Below are positions 52,795 through 62,360 of a stretch of DNA of 64,000 nt, one piece after another. A model generated the notes under the pieces. It saw only the letters and a list, made by a program, of their open reading frames with translations. It was not told the DNA's origin and ran no database searches. The DNA is taken from contig JBFLYW010000011.1 of NCBI GenBank assembly GCA_040756515.1, forward strand, positions 34,983 through 98,982, read 5' to 3'. The stretch is from DSXH01 sp020724325. Lineage in GTDB: Bacteria > Bacteroidota > Ignavibacteria > Ignavibacteriales > Melioribacteraceae. The position numbers and the translations under genes were made by a program. How positions within the stretch are numbered: position 1 is the first letter of the stretch; every line of letters starts with the position of its first letter.

Positions 52795-54120
52795 TTACTT
52801 CGCTTTTAATGTAATAACTTCTGCTTTTTTAAGTAACTCTAAATATTGGTATTGAACTTCTACTGATGGAATAAATTCTTTTCTTGATAGATTAGTTGAG
52901 AAATTAATTTTTTCAAAAAAAGTATCCAGAGCATCGAACATATTGATGTTTGGAAAAACATTATCTCTTAAGTAATGAATCAATTTTAAAGTTCTGAAAG
53001 CATCGAACCAAATTTTTTTTTGTTTCTGGATCTGTACTTCAGATTTAGAATTAGATAAAATTTTTTCCCACTGCTCTTCAAAAGAATTTAGAACTAAGAA
53101 TTTTTTTATTGCCGGATCAATTTTTTCTGCAATCGTTAAAAATTCTTTTGCACTATAAATATTGCTGGAGTAATAAGATTCATTCCATTTTTTAAGAAGG
53201 TCGAAAATTTGCAGATCGAACAAACTAAATTCATCATGAGTGCCGGCTAAAAAGCGGTTCATCCGTTGACCTGTTCCAAAAGGAACACGCCAGGACGTTC
53301 TACTGGAAGGATAAACTTTTGTTTGAGATATTTTATAAATATTAACAACCTTGGCAAGTTTTTCCAGAAAGTAAAAATCCTCTGCAGCTTTACGCTTATT
53401 CATTCCACCTAATTTAATGTAGCTTTCAACATCGCATATCATTGTTGAGCCGATAGTATGAAATGCATAAGGTGATTTTGCATAAGCCAGCCCTTGCACA
53501 TAATAGCGTAAGAATATTTCATAAGAAATGATGGCAGATTTAGCTAATTCATCTTCGGGCAATTGATGTTCGTATTCAACCACTGCAGCATTAATCCTAT
53601 TCTGGTTGAAATAATCCACGATTGCAGCAAGATAATTATTCTGTAACTCACAGTCGGCATCAAGGCAGATCAACAGTTTTTTAGCTGGTGATGCAAAATT
53701 AAAAAGAGAAAGGGCAAGGTCCATACCTATTTTTCTTGCCAGACCAACACCGGCATCTTTATCCGGCAGACATAAACTTTGCGATGAAGCGTCTACTATT
53801 CCAATGTTTAACTGATCTTTACCAATCAAATTATTCAGTAAAAATATTGTCTGTGAATTATTAAAAATCAAATCATCCGATGCGCTTTCACCATTATTAA
53901 TTACAAACAACACCAATGTGTTGGAAAAATATTTCCTGTCGTTCTTTCTAAGTGAATTTAGCAGATTATTAATATTATCATATTCTGCAACGGCTGGAAC
54001 AACAATTACATTATCATATAACTTATGTCTTTCAGTTTGAACCGACCATTTCATCGATCCGTATTTTTGCAAGTATTGGTAAACTGTTGGAGGAAGATTT
54101 GATGCGATATTATTATTCAT
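52795..54120 (-). CDS. Family 2 glycosyltransferase-like protein
   Basis: The 441-residue protein has a GT-A-like core: VIVVPAVAEYDNINNLL, then LLICLDADCEL as a DxD region. No membrane helices are evident. Its start overlaps the miaA stop (ATGA at 54117), so the two are co-transcribed, an unusual pairing. The donor is unknown. Confidence 0.78.
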   Translation of the reverse strand: MNNNIASNLPPTVYQYLQKYGSMKWSVQTERHKLYDNVIVVPAVAEYDNINNLLNSLRKNDRKYFSNTLVLFVINNGESASDDLIFNNSQTIFLLNNLIGKDQLNIGIVDASSQSLCLPDKDAGVGLARKIGMDLALSLFNFASPAKKLLICLDADCELQNNYLAAIVDYFNQNRINAAVVEYEHQLPEDELAKSAIISYEIFLRYYVQGLAYAKSPYAFHTIGSTMICDVESYIKLGGMNKRKAAEDFYFLEKLAKVVNIYKISQTKVYPSSRTSWRVPFGTGQRMNRFLAGTHDEFSLFDLQIFDLLKKWNESYYSSNIYSAKEFLTIAEKIDPAIKKFLVLNSFEEQWEKILSNSKSEVQIQKQKKIWFDAFRTLKLIHYLRDNVFPNINMFDALDTFFEKINFSTNLSRKEFIPSVEVQYQYLELLKKAEVITLKAK

Positions 54121-55025
54121 GAAAAATATTTATTCGAGATAATTGCTTCTGCCTTATTATAATCGGGGCCCTCAATCCAGTTGATTTCAATTCCTTCGCG
54201 TTCCATTTTTCTAAACCATGTAATCTGGCGCTTTGCAAATTTATGTATTCCGTTTTTCAGGTTTTCAAACATCTCGTCATATTTCAAATCTCCTTTTAGA
54301 TAACTGCCGATTAATCGATACTCCAATCCAAAAAAATAAAGTTTTTCGAACGTAATACCGTTCTTAAGAAGGTTTTCTACTTCTTCAATCATTCCATTCT
54401 TCAATCTTTGTATCAGTCTTTCAGTAATTCTCTCTTTTACAATTTCCTTATTAAGTTTAATGCCGATTGTAAGAGAATTAATTTCGGTTTTATACTCAAC
54501 GCCTTCGAAATCTTTTTTTTCTGCAATCATAATTGCTTTTATAACGCGTTCTTTAATTAAAAGGTCTGTTGTGTTATGCAAATTGGGATTAATCTTTTTT
54601 AAACGAGCGGTTAAAAAGTTAATATCACACGTTTCTAATTCCTTATACTTCTTTTCATCAAACTGAACCTGATTAAGATTGTAGCCGGATAAAACTGAGT
54701 GTAAAAACAATCCTGTTCCGCCTACAAGAAAAGGAATTTTATTTGAAGAGCCAATTTCGGAAAAAGATTTATAAAACATTTTATTGAAAAGGAAGAGATT
54801 GAATTCACCGCCGGGTTCTATTACATCTATCAGATGATAATTAATCAATTTTCCGTTAACAATGTAATCTTTAAGATCTTTGCCGGTTCCGAGGTTCATC
54901 TTTTTATAAACCTGACGCGAATCGGCAGAAATAATTTCTCCATTAAATCTATAAGCAAGAAGAGCAGCCAGTCGTGTTTTGCCAACAGCAGTAGGTCCAA
55001 GAATTGTAATTAGGTTATACGCCAT
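54117..55025 (-). CDS. miaA: tRNA dimethylallyltransferase
   Basis: The ATG at 55025 gives 302 residues starting MAYNLITILGPTAVGKT, the P-loop. SADSRQVYKKMNLGTGKD and FLVGGTGLFLHSVL follow as expected. It adds a dimethylallyl group to A37 of tRNAs reading U-starting codons. A frame from 55052 adds nine residues before the P-loop and is unlikely. Confidence 0.95.
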   Translation of the reverse strand: MAYNLITILGPTAVGKTRLAALLAYRFNGEIISADSRQVYKKMNLGTGKDLKDYIVNGKLINYHLIDVIEPGGEFNLFLFNKMFYKSFSEIGSSNKIPFLVGGTGLFLHSVLSGYNLNQVQFDEKKYKELETCDINFLTARLKKINPNLHNTTDLLIKERVIKAIMIAEKKDFEGVEYKTEINSLTIGIKLNKEIVKERITERLIQRLKNGMIEEVENLLKNGITFEKLYFFGLEYRLIGSYLKGDLKYDEMFENLKNGIHKFAKRQITWFRKMEREGIEINWIEGPDYNKAEAIISNKYFS

Positions 55026-55068
55026 ATAATCCGGATTGTTTAATGAATGCAAACAAATTTGCTTACAA

Positions 55069-57441
55069 TTAAACCGATGAAGCAGCTGGAAGCAAGATCA
55101 TAAACGTAGCGCCTTCGCCGAGAGAACTTTGAACATCGATTTGACCGTTATGAGCTTCAACTACTTTCTTAGTAATCGAAAGTCCCAAGCCTGCGCCTTC
55201 TTTTTTCCCTTGAGTAAAAAACGGCTCGAATATTTTTTCTTTCAGACTCTCTGCAATTCCAAGTCCGTTATCTCTAAAAAATAATTTAACACGCTTTTCT
55301 TTATCGTCTCGTTTAGTAGAGATATAAATATTTCCGCCATCGGGCATTGCATCGCAAGCATTTTTAATGATGTGAACATAACATTGATAAAATTCTTTTA
55401 CATCCAGCTTAACCGTTGTATCTTTATCATACTCGGTAATTATCTGGCAGTTTCTCGATTCAACATATGCTGTTATTCTTGCGGCATAATCGGAAAGCGT
55501 GTTGTTCAAACTAACGTTGAGTGTACGCAAAATAGTTTTCCCTTCGGAATAACTTGATGTGGTTTGAACAAGATCTGCAACCTGGCTAAGCTGTTCATTA
55601 AGCATCTCGATTATTTGACGGCTGTCCGTCGGAAGCGTCTTAGTCTTTAAGTGTTCTACATAACGCTTGCTAACGAGAATCGGTTTTTTAATATCCTGAA
55701 TTAAGAAGTTTGCCATTTTGCCAAGCGATTGTATTCTCTCTAACTGCAAAAGTTTTTCTACCATTTCTGCATTTTGCAAAGCAAGCGCGGCATGTATAGA
55801 AATTGCGTTCAACAATTCTTCATCCTTGTTAGAAAATTCACCATTACGGCTGTTCAGTAATTGTAGAACGCCTATAATCTCTTCCTTATTATTCTTTATT
55901 GGAAAAGTAAGAACCGTTTTCGTTACGAATCCGCTTGTTCTATCAAAATCCGATCGCCATCTTGGGTCTCTCTGAACATTTTTGATATTTAGTATCTCTC
56001 CCGTCTTGGCTACAAATCCTGATAATCCTTCGCCAAGCTTAACCCTAATTTCTTTTCGTTCGCTTCCCATGGCAATGAGCGACCATAATTCGGATTTTTC
56101 GCGATCGACAAGATATAGAGTTCCTCTTTCAGCATTTGTAAGATCGGTGGCAACTTCAACAATATTTTTAAGAACTTCATCAATCTTTATAGTTGAATTA
56201 ACAAGCTCTGCTGCTTTAATAATCATCTTAAGTTGATCGTTACCCATTGCATCTTCCTCGTTTAATAGTTTATTATTTATCTTTTCATCCGCCGGTTTTT
56301 CGAATGGAGAAATTTGTTTATTTGCCTCTGCATAAATTTCTTCCGTCTTAATATCAATCAGTGATTCCTTCCCTTTATCTAATTTTGAAGGTATGGATGT
56401 TATTTCTTCGAATTGTTCTATAACCGGCTCTGACGGCTCATAAGGAATTTGAGTTTCTTGCTCTTGCAAAGGTTCGGTTTCTTCTGTAAATAAATTTACA
56501 TTAGTATCTTCGTTTAAGATTTCGGATACAGGTTTTTCTACAACCGGAGCTTCGCCGCTGCTAAGAATACTAAATAATGCGTCGTCAAGCTCGTTTAAAT
56601 TTTGCCCGGGAGGAACAACAACAGATGGAATAGAGGGTATTTCGACTTCTGGTTTTGATGTTTCATTTTCATCAAGCAAATTATTTTCAAAGAGTGGAAT
56701 TTCCTTCTTTTCAATAATTGGCGTAAAACCGGGAATAGTTTCTTCGAGTTCGGTTAAATCAACTTCCGATTTTGGAATACCATCTTCATTTAAAAAAGCT
56801 TCTTCAAACTTTCGATCAATATTTTTACTTTCTTTCGATTCACTTTCAGTATCATGTTTAGTCTGGTCAACTGTTGGAGCAACTTTAGGCAAATCGTATC
56901 CGCTAGTAGCTGCAAGAGACTTAAAGAAATCCTCTTCGCCAGTTAAGGTTTTATTATCCGCTGTTTTATCTTCCTGTATAGGTTCGCTGTCGAAAGTTTT
57001 TTTCAACGGTGTTTCCGTTGTTTTCTTCAATAATTCCTGTTCAATTTCTGCAGAGGTCTGACGCAAGTTCACATAAATTTCATTTTCCTGTTTAATCAAT
57101 TCATCAACTTCATTTTTAGAAAGGGAAATTATATAGGAATCTCTTAATGCAACGGCTGTAGAAAACCGGGTTGTTTCTTCAAAAAATTCATCGTGCCCAA
57201 AAAATTCATTATCAGAAAAAATATACGATTTAGGTTTGCCGAGCAGTCTTTTCTTCAACAGATTTATCTCGCCGTTAATAATAAGATAAATTATATCTGC
57301 AGAATCGCCTTCTCTATAAATTATTTGTCCTTCGGAAATAGTAAATAATCTCCCCTTAATCCGGCTCAAATCGATTTTTTTAATATCAATATTTTTCAGT
57401 AACTTATTTCTGTTTAAGACTATAGAAAGTTGATTTTCCAT
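55069..57441 (-). CDS. Cyclic-nucleotide and GAF sensor histidine kinase-like protein lacking the H-box histidine
   Basis: The 790-residue protein has an N-terminal cyclic-nucleotide-binding fold (about 10-125, FTISEGQIIYREGDSADII), a long acidic disordered part (about 150-395), a GAF domain (about 400-555, GEGLSGFVAKTGEIL) and a HATPase domain with KNACDAMPDGG, DNGLGI and GLGLSI. The helix that should hold the phosphoacceptor reads ANFLIQDIKKPI, with Gln582 where kinases have His. It may bind nucleotide without autophosphorylating, or serve as a sensor partner. No response regulator is adjacent. Confidence 0.85.
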   Translation of the reverse strand: MENQLSIVLNRNKLLKNIDIKKIDLSRIKGRLFTISEGQIIYREGDSADIIYLIINGEINLLKKRLLGKPKSYIFSDNEFFGHDEFFEETTRFSTAVALRDSYIISLSKNEVDELIKQENEIYVNLRQTSAEIEQELLKKTTETPLKKTFDSEPIQEDKTADNKTLTGEEDFFKSLAATSGYDLPKVAPTVDQTKHDTESESKESKNIDRKFEEAFLNEDGIPKSEVDLTELEETIPGFTPIIEKKEIPLFENNLLDENETSKPEVEIPSIPSVVVPPGQNLNELDDALFSILSSGEAPVVEKPVSEILNEDTNVNLFTEETEPLQEQETQIPYEPSEPVIEQFEEITSIPSKLDKGKESLIDIKTEEIYAEANKQISPFEKPADEKINNKLLNEEDAMGNDQLKMIIKAAELVNSTIKIDEVLKNIVEVATDLTNAERGTLYLVDREKSELWSLIAMGSERKEIRVKLGEGLSGFVAKTGEILNIKNVQRDPRWRSDFDRTSGFVTKTVLTFPIKNNKEEIIGVLQLLNSRNGEFSNKDEELLNAISIHAALALQNAEMVEKLLQLERIQSLGKMANFLIQDIKKPILVSKRYVEHLKTKTLPTDSRQIIEMLNEQLSQVADLVQTTSSYSEGKTILRTLNVSLNNTLSDYAARITAYVESRNCQIITEYDKDTTVKLDVKEFYQCYVHIIKNACDAMPDGGNIYISTKRDDKEKRVKLFFRDNGLGIAESLKEKIFEPFFTQGKKEGAGLGLSITKKVVEAHNGQIDVQSSLGEGATFMILLPAASSV

Positions 57442-57468
57442 TTATCACATTAATATTTATTCAGAAAA

Positions 57469-58101
57469 ATGACACAAACCGAAATTAATTCTGCAATAGC
57501 GCATCTTAAAAAAAACGATGAAGTGCTATCATCACTAATTACAAAGTTTGGCAGGTGTAATTTACAACCTCACAACCAATACTTCAATTCATTGTTGCGT
57601 TCAATCATAGGTCAGCAATTATCTGTAAAAGCCGCTGGTTCAATTTATAATAGGTTTATTCATTATTTTAATCATAAGCCCAAACCAGAAGAGATTATTT
57701 ATTCGGATGATAAATTGTTAAGAGGGTTTGGACTATCGCATTCTAAGGTAAAATATGTAAAAGACCTGTCACATAAGATTATAAATAAGGAGATAAAGAT
57801 CCGCAACTTTTCGGTAAGAAGTGATGAAGAGATTATCCGCAACTTAACAAATGTAAAAGGGATTGGAATATGGACCGCGCAAATGTTTCTTATCTTTACA
57901 CTTGGGCGCCCGGATGTTTTACCGGTAACAGACCTTGGTATACGTAAAGCCATTATGATAAATTACCGACTAAAAAAATTGCCGGATGAGGGAAAAATAA
58001 TTAAACTGGCAAATGAGAAAAACTGGCATCCATTCTGTTCTATTGTAAGTTTGTATTTATGGAAGAGTCTGGACAGCAAATTTGAAACCATTATAGAATA
58101 A
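57469..58101 (+). CDS. DNA-3-methyladenine glycosylase, AlkA-like HhH-GPD protein
   Basis: The 210-residue protein has a helix-hairpin-helix NVKGIGIWTAQMF and a downstream catalytic Asp in LPVTDLGIRKA. It removes alkylated bases from DNA. It lacks the N-terminal domain of E. coli AlkA, as most bacterial versions do. It is divergent from the histidine-kinase-like gene and precedes an ECF sigma gene by 13 bases. Confidence 0.92.
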   Translation: MTQTEINSAIAHLKKNDEVLSSLITKFGRCNLQPHNQYFNSLLRSIIGQQLSVKAAGSIYNRFIHYFNHKPKPEEIIYSDDKLLRGFGLSHSKVKYVKDLSHKIINKEIKIRNFSVRSDEEIIRNLTNVKGIGIWTAQMFLIFTLGRPDVLPVTDLGIRKAIMINYRLKKLPDEGKIIKLANEKNWHPFCSIVSLYLWKSLDSKFETIIE

Positions 58102-58114
58102 GATCATCTTACTT

Positions 58115-58678
58115 ATGGACGAATTAAAACTTATTGCAGATGCCCAGCGCGGCGACAAGAAAGCATTAACAGAGCTTATAAAGAACTACGAGCAGACTGT
58201 TTTTAATTTTTCATTTAAGATCTGCCGTAATAAAGAGCGGGCTGAGAACACCATGCAAGAAACTTTTTTAAGTATGGTAAAAAATATTGGTCAGTTCAGC
58301 GGGCAGTCGAAGCTTTCTACATGGCTTTACCGTGTTGTTGCAAATAATTGTTTGATGCTTGCAAGAAGCGAATCCAAAGCTGGATTTATTTCATTTGACG
58401 ATGAAGAAGCTGTAATAGATGAAAAAGGGATTGCCGATTGGAAGGTAACTCCTGATAAAGTTACAGAGAATAACGAATTGAAAGAAATACTTGACAATGC
58501 AATTCAAAAACTTACACCGGAATACAGGATAGTTTTTATGCTTCGGGATGTTGAAGGATTATCGACAGAAGAAACGGCAAAGATTGTTGAATTAACGGTT
58601 CCGGCGGTTAAATCCCGACTGCACCGCGCTCGGGCATTTTTAAGAGACGAATTAAATAAGAGTTTTCAAAATGAGTGA
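58115..58678 (+). CDS. ECF-type RNA polymerase sigma factor
   Basis: The 187-residue protein has sigma region 2 (ENTMQETFLSMVKNIGQF and KLSTWLYRVVANN) and region 4 (TPEYRIVFMLRDVEGLSTEE, TVPAVKSRLHRARAFL). Its stop overlaps the start of a small zinc-finger protein by eight bases, the usual sigma/anti-sigma pair. Target genes are unknown. Confidence 0.93.
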   Translation: MDELKLIADAQRGDKKALTELIKNYEQTVFNFSFKICRNKERAENTMQETFLSMVKNIGQFSGQSKLSTWLYRVVANNCLMLARSESKAGFISFDDEEAVIDEKGIADWKVTPDKVTENNELKEILDNAIQKLTPEYRIVFMLRDVEGLSTEETAKIVELTVPAVKSRLHRARAFLRDELNKSFQNE

Positions 58679-58919
58679 TTACAATACGACTAAAAAAGAA
58701 TTACTTGGCTGCAGAGAGGTAATGAAACACATCTGCAACAACCTTGGTGAAGAACTCGATTCACCAAAATGCGCTGCAATTAAAACTCATCTTGAAAAAT
58801 GCGATAAGTGTCAGAACTATTTTGACTCGGTAGAAACCACTATAGAATTTTATAAAAAATATAATGTACAGCTTTCTGAAGATGCTCATAATAGATTAAT
58901 TAAATTTCTTGGGTTGTAA
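58671..58919 (+). CDS. Small zinc-finger (zf-HC2) anti-sigma-like protein
   Basis: The 82-residue protein has the HxxxCxxC motif HLEKCDKC of zinc-binding anti-sigma factors. It lacks a membrane helix, so it would be a soluble regulator of the sigma factor it overlaps. It is followed by a shared terminator. Confidence 0.85.
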   Translation: MSDYNTTKKELLGCREVMKHICNNLGEELDSPKCAAIKTHLEKCDKCQNYFDSVETTIEFYKKYNVQLSEDAHNRLIKFLGL

Positions 58920-58928
58920 GAATAATAA

Positions 58929-58961
58929 AAAAGCCCGGTAAATTTTATTTATCGGGCTTAA
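58929..58961. terminator. Bidirectional terminator between two sigma modules
   Basis: AAGCCCG and CGGGCTT, extended by a TAAA/TTTA pairing with one bulge on each side, form a stem flanked by an A-run on the left and a TTAATTA on the right. It lies between convergent genes ending at 58919 and 58980. Confidence 0.75.
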
Positions 58962-58979
58962 TTACTTTCTATAAAATTG

Positions 58980-60176
58980 TTATCCCTTCTTCAAATAGAT
59001 TTTTCCGTTAATTGTATTTATCTTTATTTTGTTCTTACCGCCATCAACAGAAGCTTTTCCGGTCAATATTTTTTGGACTGATCCATGTTTCTTAATCCAT
59101 TTTGGGGATATTTCCTCATTAAGCTTAAAATCGCTTTCAATCTTAGCATCGCCGTCAAACTGTTTAGTGAATGCGATTTCAACTTCAATATCCATCGATA
59201 ATCCGTCTGGAACCGTTAACGTAATATCGCCGCCCATAGAAGTAAGGAATACGCTCCGGTCGCCTTTATTTGGATTGCCGATCATCTTAGCTTCAATGTC
59301 TCCGCCCATTGTTTTAGCTTTGATTGACCCATCAACAGATTTAATTTCAATGTTGCCGCCCATAGTTTCGGCATCCACAAATTTCTCTGCATAATTAACC
59401 GTAATATCGCCGCCCATAGTCTTAACTTTAGTTCCGTTCAAAGCTCTATCAACATCAATTGATCCGCCCATTGAAAAAAGATTAATCTCATTTTCTGTGG
59501 AGCCGTTTCTGCTCTTTCCATTTACCTGTATAACTTTTCCGCCCATTGTTTTTGCATTTAAGTCGCCGGCTACATTTTCAATCAAAATATTTCCGCCCAT
59601 AGTATGTACCTTTCCGTCAACTTCGCTCTCTTTTAAAGTTATTTCACCGCCCATAGTGTAAAGGTTGATATCCCCATTCAGATTCCTAAGGTCAAGTTCG
59701 CCTCCCATAGTTTTACCGTTCATTTCCCCATTCACATTATAGATTTTAATGCCGCCGCCCATAGTATTAAGATCTACATTATAATTATTTGGCACCTTTA
59801 CAATAACTTTTGCGTTGGAATTGTAATTGCAATCATCGCCATTGTAAAAAGAAGTAATTTCAACATCATTTCCGTTCTGTTCAATTTCAATCACAATATC
59901 TTCAGCATCTTTTCCTTTTACAGTAACTTCAGCACTTACAATTTCTTTGTTCCATCCTTCAATGGAAATTCCGCCGCCGGTTTTTAAGTCGATTATAAGC
60001 GTTCCGCCCGGTTTTACTTTAAATTCCTTCAGATAATTTTTATCTGGTAATAGAGCCGGCACCCGGTTACTTATTAGCGGTTTAACCGGACTCTCGTTAT
60101 TTGGCGATACCGGATCTGCTGCGACTAAGAGTAACCCGGTTACCGATAAGATTACAAGAATGATTAGCTTTTTCAT
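58980..60176 (-). CDS. DUF4097-type exported protein with TMGG repeats (1)
   Basis: The 398-residue protein has a signal peptide (1-20) and a solenoid-like series of ten short repeats each carrying TMGG or SMGG followed by alternating hydrophobic residues (TMGGDITV, TMGGNIEI). These are typical of the DUF4097/adhesin-like beta-helix family, whose role is unknown. It is the last gene of an operon with a sigma factor, a HEAT-repeat protein and a paralogue 18 bases upstream. Confidence 0.85.
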   Translation of the reverse strand: MKKLIILVILSVTGLLLVAADPVSPNNESPVKPLISNRVPALLPDKNYLKEFKVKPGGTLIIDLKTGGGISIEGWNKEIVSAEVTVKGKDAEDIVIEIEQNGNDVEITSFYNGDDCNYNSNAKVIVKVPNNYNVDLNTMGGGIKIYNVNGEMNGKTMGGELDLRNLNGDINLYTMGGEITLKESEVDGKVHTMGGNILIENVAGDLNAKTMGGKVIQVNGKSRNGSTENEINLFSMGGSIDVDRALNGTKVKTMGGDITVNYAEKFVDAETMGGNIEIKSVDGSIKAKTMGGDIEAKMIGNPNKGDRSVFLTSMGGDITLTVPDGLSMDIEVEIAFTKQFDGDAKIESDFKLNEEISPKWIKKHGSVQKILTGKASVDGGKNKIKINTINGKIYLKKG

Positions 60177-60194
60177 TACGTCCCCTATAGATTT

Positions 60195-61340
60195 TTATTT
60201 AGAGTATCTTTTAATTATTATATTCTCGTTGCTTGATTTTGCAATTATTTTTCCGCCGCCGCCGTTAATTTCGTAAACCGCTTTTATTCTTCTTTCTCTA
60301 TCATCAGTGGTATAGGATTTAGCTTCGAACTCCGACCTAATTTCGTATTCGTCCTTCATATTTCTCCAGTTCCCTCTAATTCTAATATCTGCTTCAATAG
60401 TGGCTTTAGCAGAAGGCAGCAGATTAATTTCGATTCTTCCCATGTTAGCATTTAAGTAACTTGTGCTTCCGGATGATGGATTAATATCAACCGTAATATT
60501 TCCGGCAGTTGCTTTAGCATTAACGCTGCCGGTAATGTTATGTAGTACTATATCGCCGGCATTAGAAGAAGCATCAATTACACCGGAACCATTCTGAACA
60601 ACAAGGCTGCCTCCCATTGTCTGCATTATAACTTTACCATTCACATTTTCAATTTCGATACTGCCTCCCATAGTTTTTAATTGCGAATCGCCGCCAAGAA
60701 CTTTAACATCAATTTCACCGCCATAAGTAACCGCATCAATTCCGTATATTGCTTTAACAACTTTAATATCTCCGCCCATTGTGCTTGCTTTTGCTGTTTC
60801 ACCAATTACCTCGCCTATTTTTATATCGCCGCCCATTGTTGAAAGCAATAATCCGCCTTCAATATTACCAACAGTCAAGTCGCCGCCTTGTGTATTAGCT
60901 TTAACTTTTCCTTTAACATTTTTTAATGATATATCTCCGCCCATCGTATTAAGCTCAACATTGCCTACTACGTTGCCTTTTAGGATTATATCTCCGCCGG
61001 TTGATTTTGCCTCCACGCTGAACTGGGACGGAAAGCTAACATTCAAATCAACCTCCTGACCCCATCCCCAATCGGAATTATATTTTACGAAAACATTATT
61101 TCCTTCAAGGTACACTTCAATATTTTTTATTTCATCTTGATCCAGATTATCAACTTTTACAAAGACTTCATTTTTTTCCCAGGGAGTTAAAATTATTTTT
61201 CCGTAATTAAGATCAATATTAAGCTTGCCTCCTTTGTTTACTTTAAGTGATTTTGTGTATTCTCTGTATTCATTGCCATATAAATTCGCACCTAAAAAGA
61301 GTAAGGCAATACTTGTTATAATAATATTTATAGTTTTCAT
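60195..61340 (-). CDS. DUF4097-type exported protein with TMGG repeats (2)
   Basis: The 381-residue paralogue of the next gene has a signal peptide (1-22) and five TMGG repeats plus variants (TQGG, TYGG, STGG, SNAG). Repeat order differs from the paralogue, so the two have diverged since duplication. It starts one base after the stop of the HEAT-repeat gene. Confidence 0.85.
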   Translation of the reverse strand: MKTINIIITSIALLFLGANLYGNEYREYTKSLKVNKGGKLNIDLNYGKIILTPWEKNEVFVKVDNLDQDEIKNIEVYLEGNNVFVKYNSDWGWGQEVDLNVSFPSQFSVEAKSTGGDIILKGNVVGNVELNTMGGDISLKNVKGKVKANTQGGDLTVGNIEGGLLLSTMGGDIKIGEVIGETAKASTMGGDIKVVKAIYGIDAVTYGGEIDVKVLGGDSQLKTMGGSIEIENVNGKVIMQTMGGSLVVQNGSGVIDASSNAGDIVLHNITGSVNAKATAGNITVDINPSSGSTSYLNANMGRIEINLLPSAKATIEADIRIRGNWRNMKDEYEIRSEFEAKSYTTDDRERRIKAVYEINGGGGKIIAKSSNENIIIKRYSK

Positions 61341-61341
61341 T

Positions 61342-62313
61342 TTATTTAACCTCCTTAATAAGGGATGCAGCTCTCAATCTAATGAAATCGCTCTCATCAC
61401 CTTCCGCTTTCTTATTTAATACACTTATAATTTTATCGTCTAATGAATTGCCCTGAACTTTAAGAGTTGCAAGGGCATTAATTGCTGCAACACGCAAACC
61501 GGAATTAGAATCGTTCGAAAGAACGTAAAGGTAAGCATCGCGTATTTCCAGATCGAAAGAAAATTTCATAAGGACGTTTAGAGCTTCTCTTCTAACTGCG
61601 GGATTTTTATCATGCTTCATTGCTGTTATTAGAGCAGATTTTACTTTAGGATCCGGAATAAACTGCTCTGATTCTACAGAGGATGCAAGAGTATTTACGG
61701 TTCGTAATTTTAATCCGGGATTTTCCTGTGTAATTAGTACTGTTGCGAGCGCCCTTTGAATTACCGGATCGTCCGCTGTTCCTTTATAACTTATTGGTGA
61801 AGTACCAGAGGTTCCGCCAAATATTACTTCTATATCTCCACCGTCGAAGAATGGAACCGGAATTTTTATGTTCGAAATTTTTGTTTCGTATGAAGCGGGA
61901 TTATCGAGGTCTATTGATTTCGAATTGGTTGTTATTTGCTTATTTGAAGAATAGAACAGGAAATATCCGACGAACACGCCAATTACAACAAGCGCAAGTG
62001 AACCAAAAGCAAGTTTGTAATTGACCAATAAAATATTATGTATCCAGCAAAGATTTTTATTTTTTGCCGGCTCTTTTGCGGTTTCATTCCTAACCGTCCT
62101 TATTAAATTATTACGTGCTGATTCTAAAAGTTTTTCATCTACTTCTCCTGGCCGGCTCAATAAGAACGATTCAAAAACTTTCTTAATAGAATCGAACTCC
62201 TCCCGCAGCTTATCATTTCCCATAATAAGGTTCTCGAACTCAATCTTTTCATTCTTATCCAGTTCATCCATTAAATAAAGCTGTGCTTGTTCTGAAAATT
62301 TTTCTTTGTTCAT
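61342..62313 (-). CDS. Membrane anti-sigma-like protein with HEAT repeats
   Basis: The 323-residue protein has an N-terminal ASD-like segment (AQLYLMDELDKNEKIEFENL), a membrane helix (about 105-125, LAFGSLALVVIGVFVGYFL) and a C-terminal set of HEAT-like repeats (KHDKNPAVRREALNVLMKF, SNSGLRVAAINALATL). ATG at 62313 is preferred to an upstream TTG. It lies between a sigma factor and two envelope proteins, which suggests it holds the sigma factor until an envelope signal arrives. Confidence 0.82.
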   Translation of the reverse strand: MNKEKFSEQAQLYLMDELDKNEKIEFENLIMGNDKLREEFDSIKKVFESFLLSRPGEVDEKLLESARNNLIRTVRNETAKEPAKNKNLCWIHNILLVNYKLAFGSLALVVIGVFVGYFLFYSSNKQITTNSKSIDLDNPASYETKISNIKIPVPFFDGGDIEVIFGGTSGTSPISYKGTADDPVIQRALATVLITQENPGLKLRTVNTLASSVESEQFIPDPKVKSALITAMKHDKNPAVRREALNVLMKFSFDLEIRDAYLYVLSNDSNSGLRVAAINALATLKVQGNSLDDKIISVLNKKAEGDESDFIRLRAASLIKEVK

Positions 62314-62360
62314 TTTATTACTCCTGTCTTTCTTCGACAAGTTCAGAATGATATTATTCC

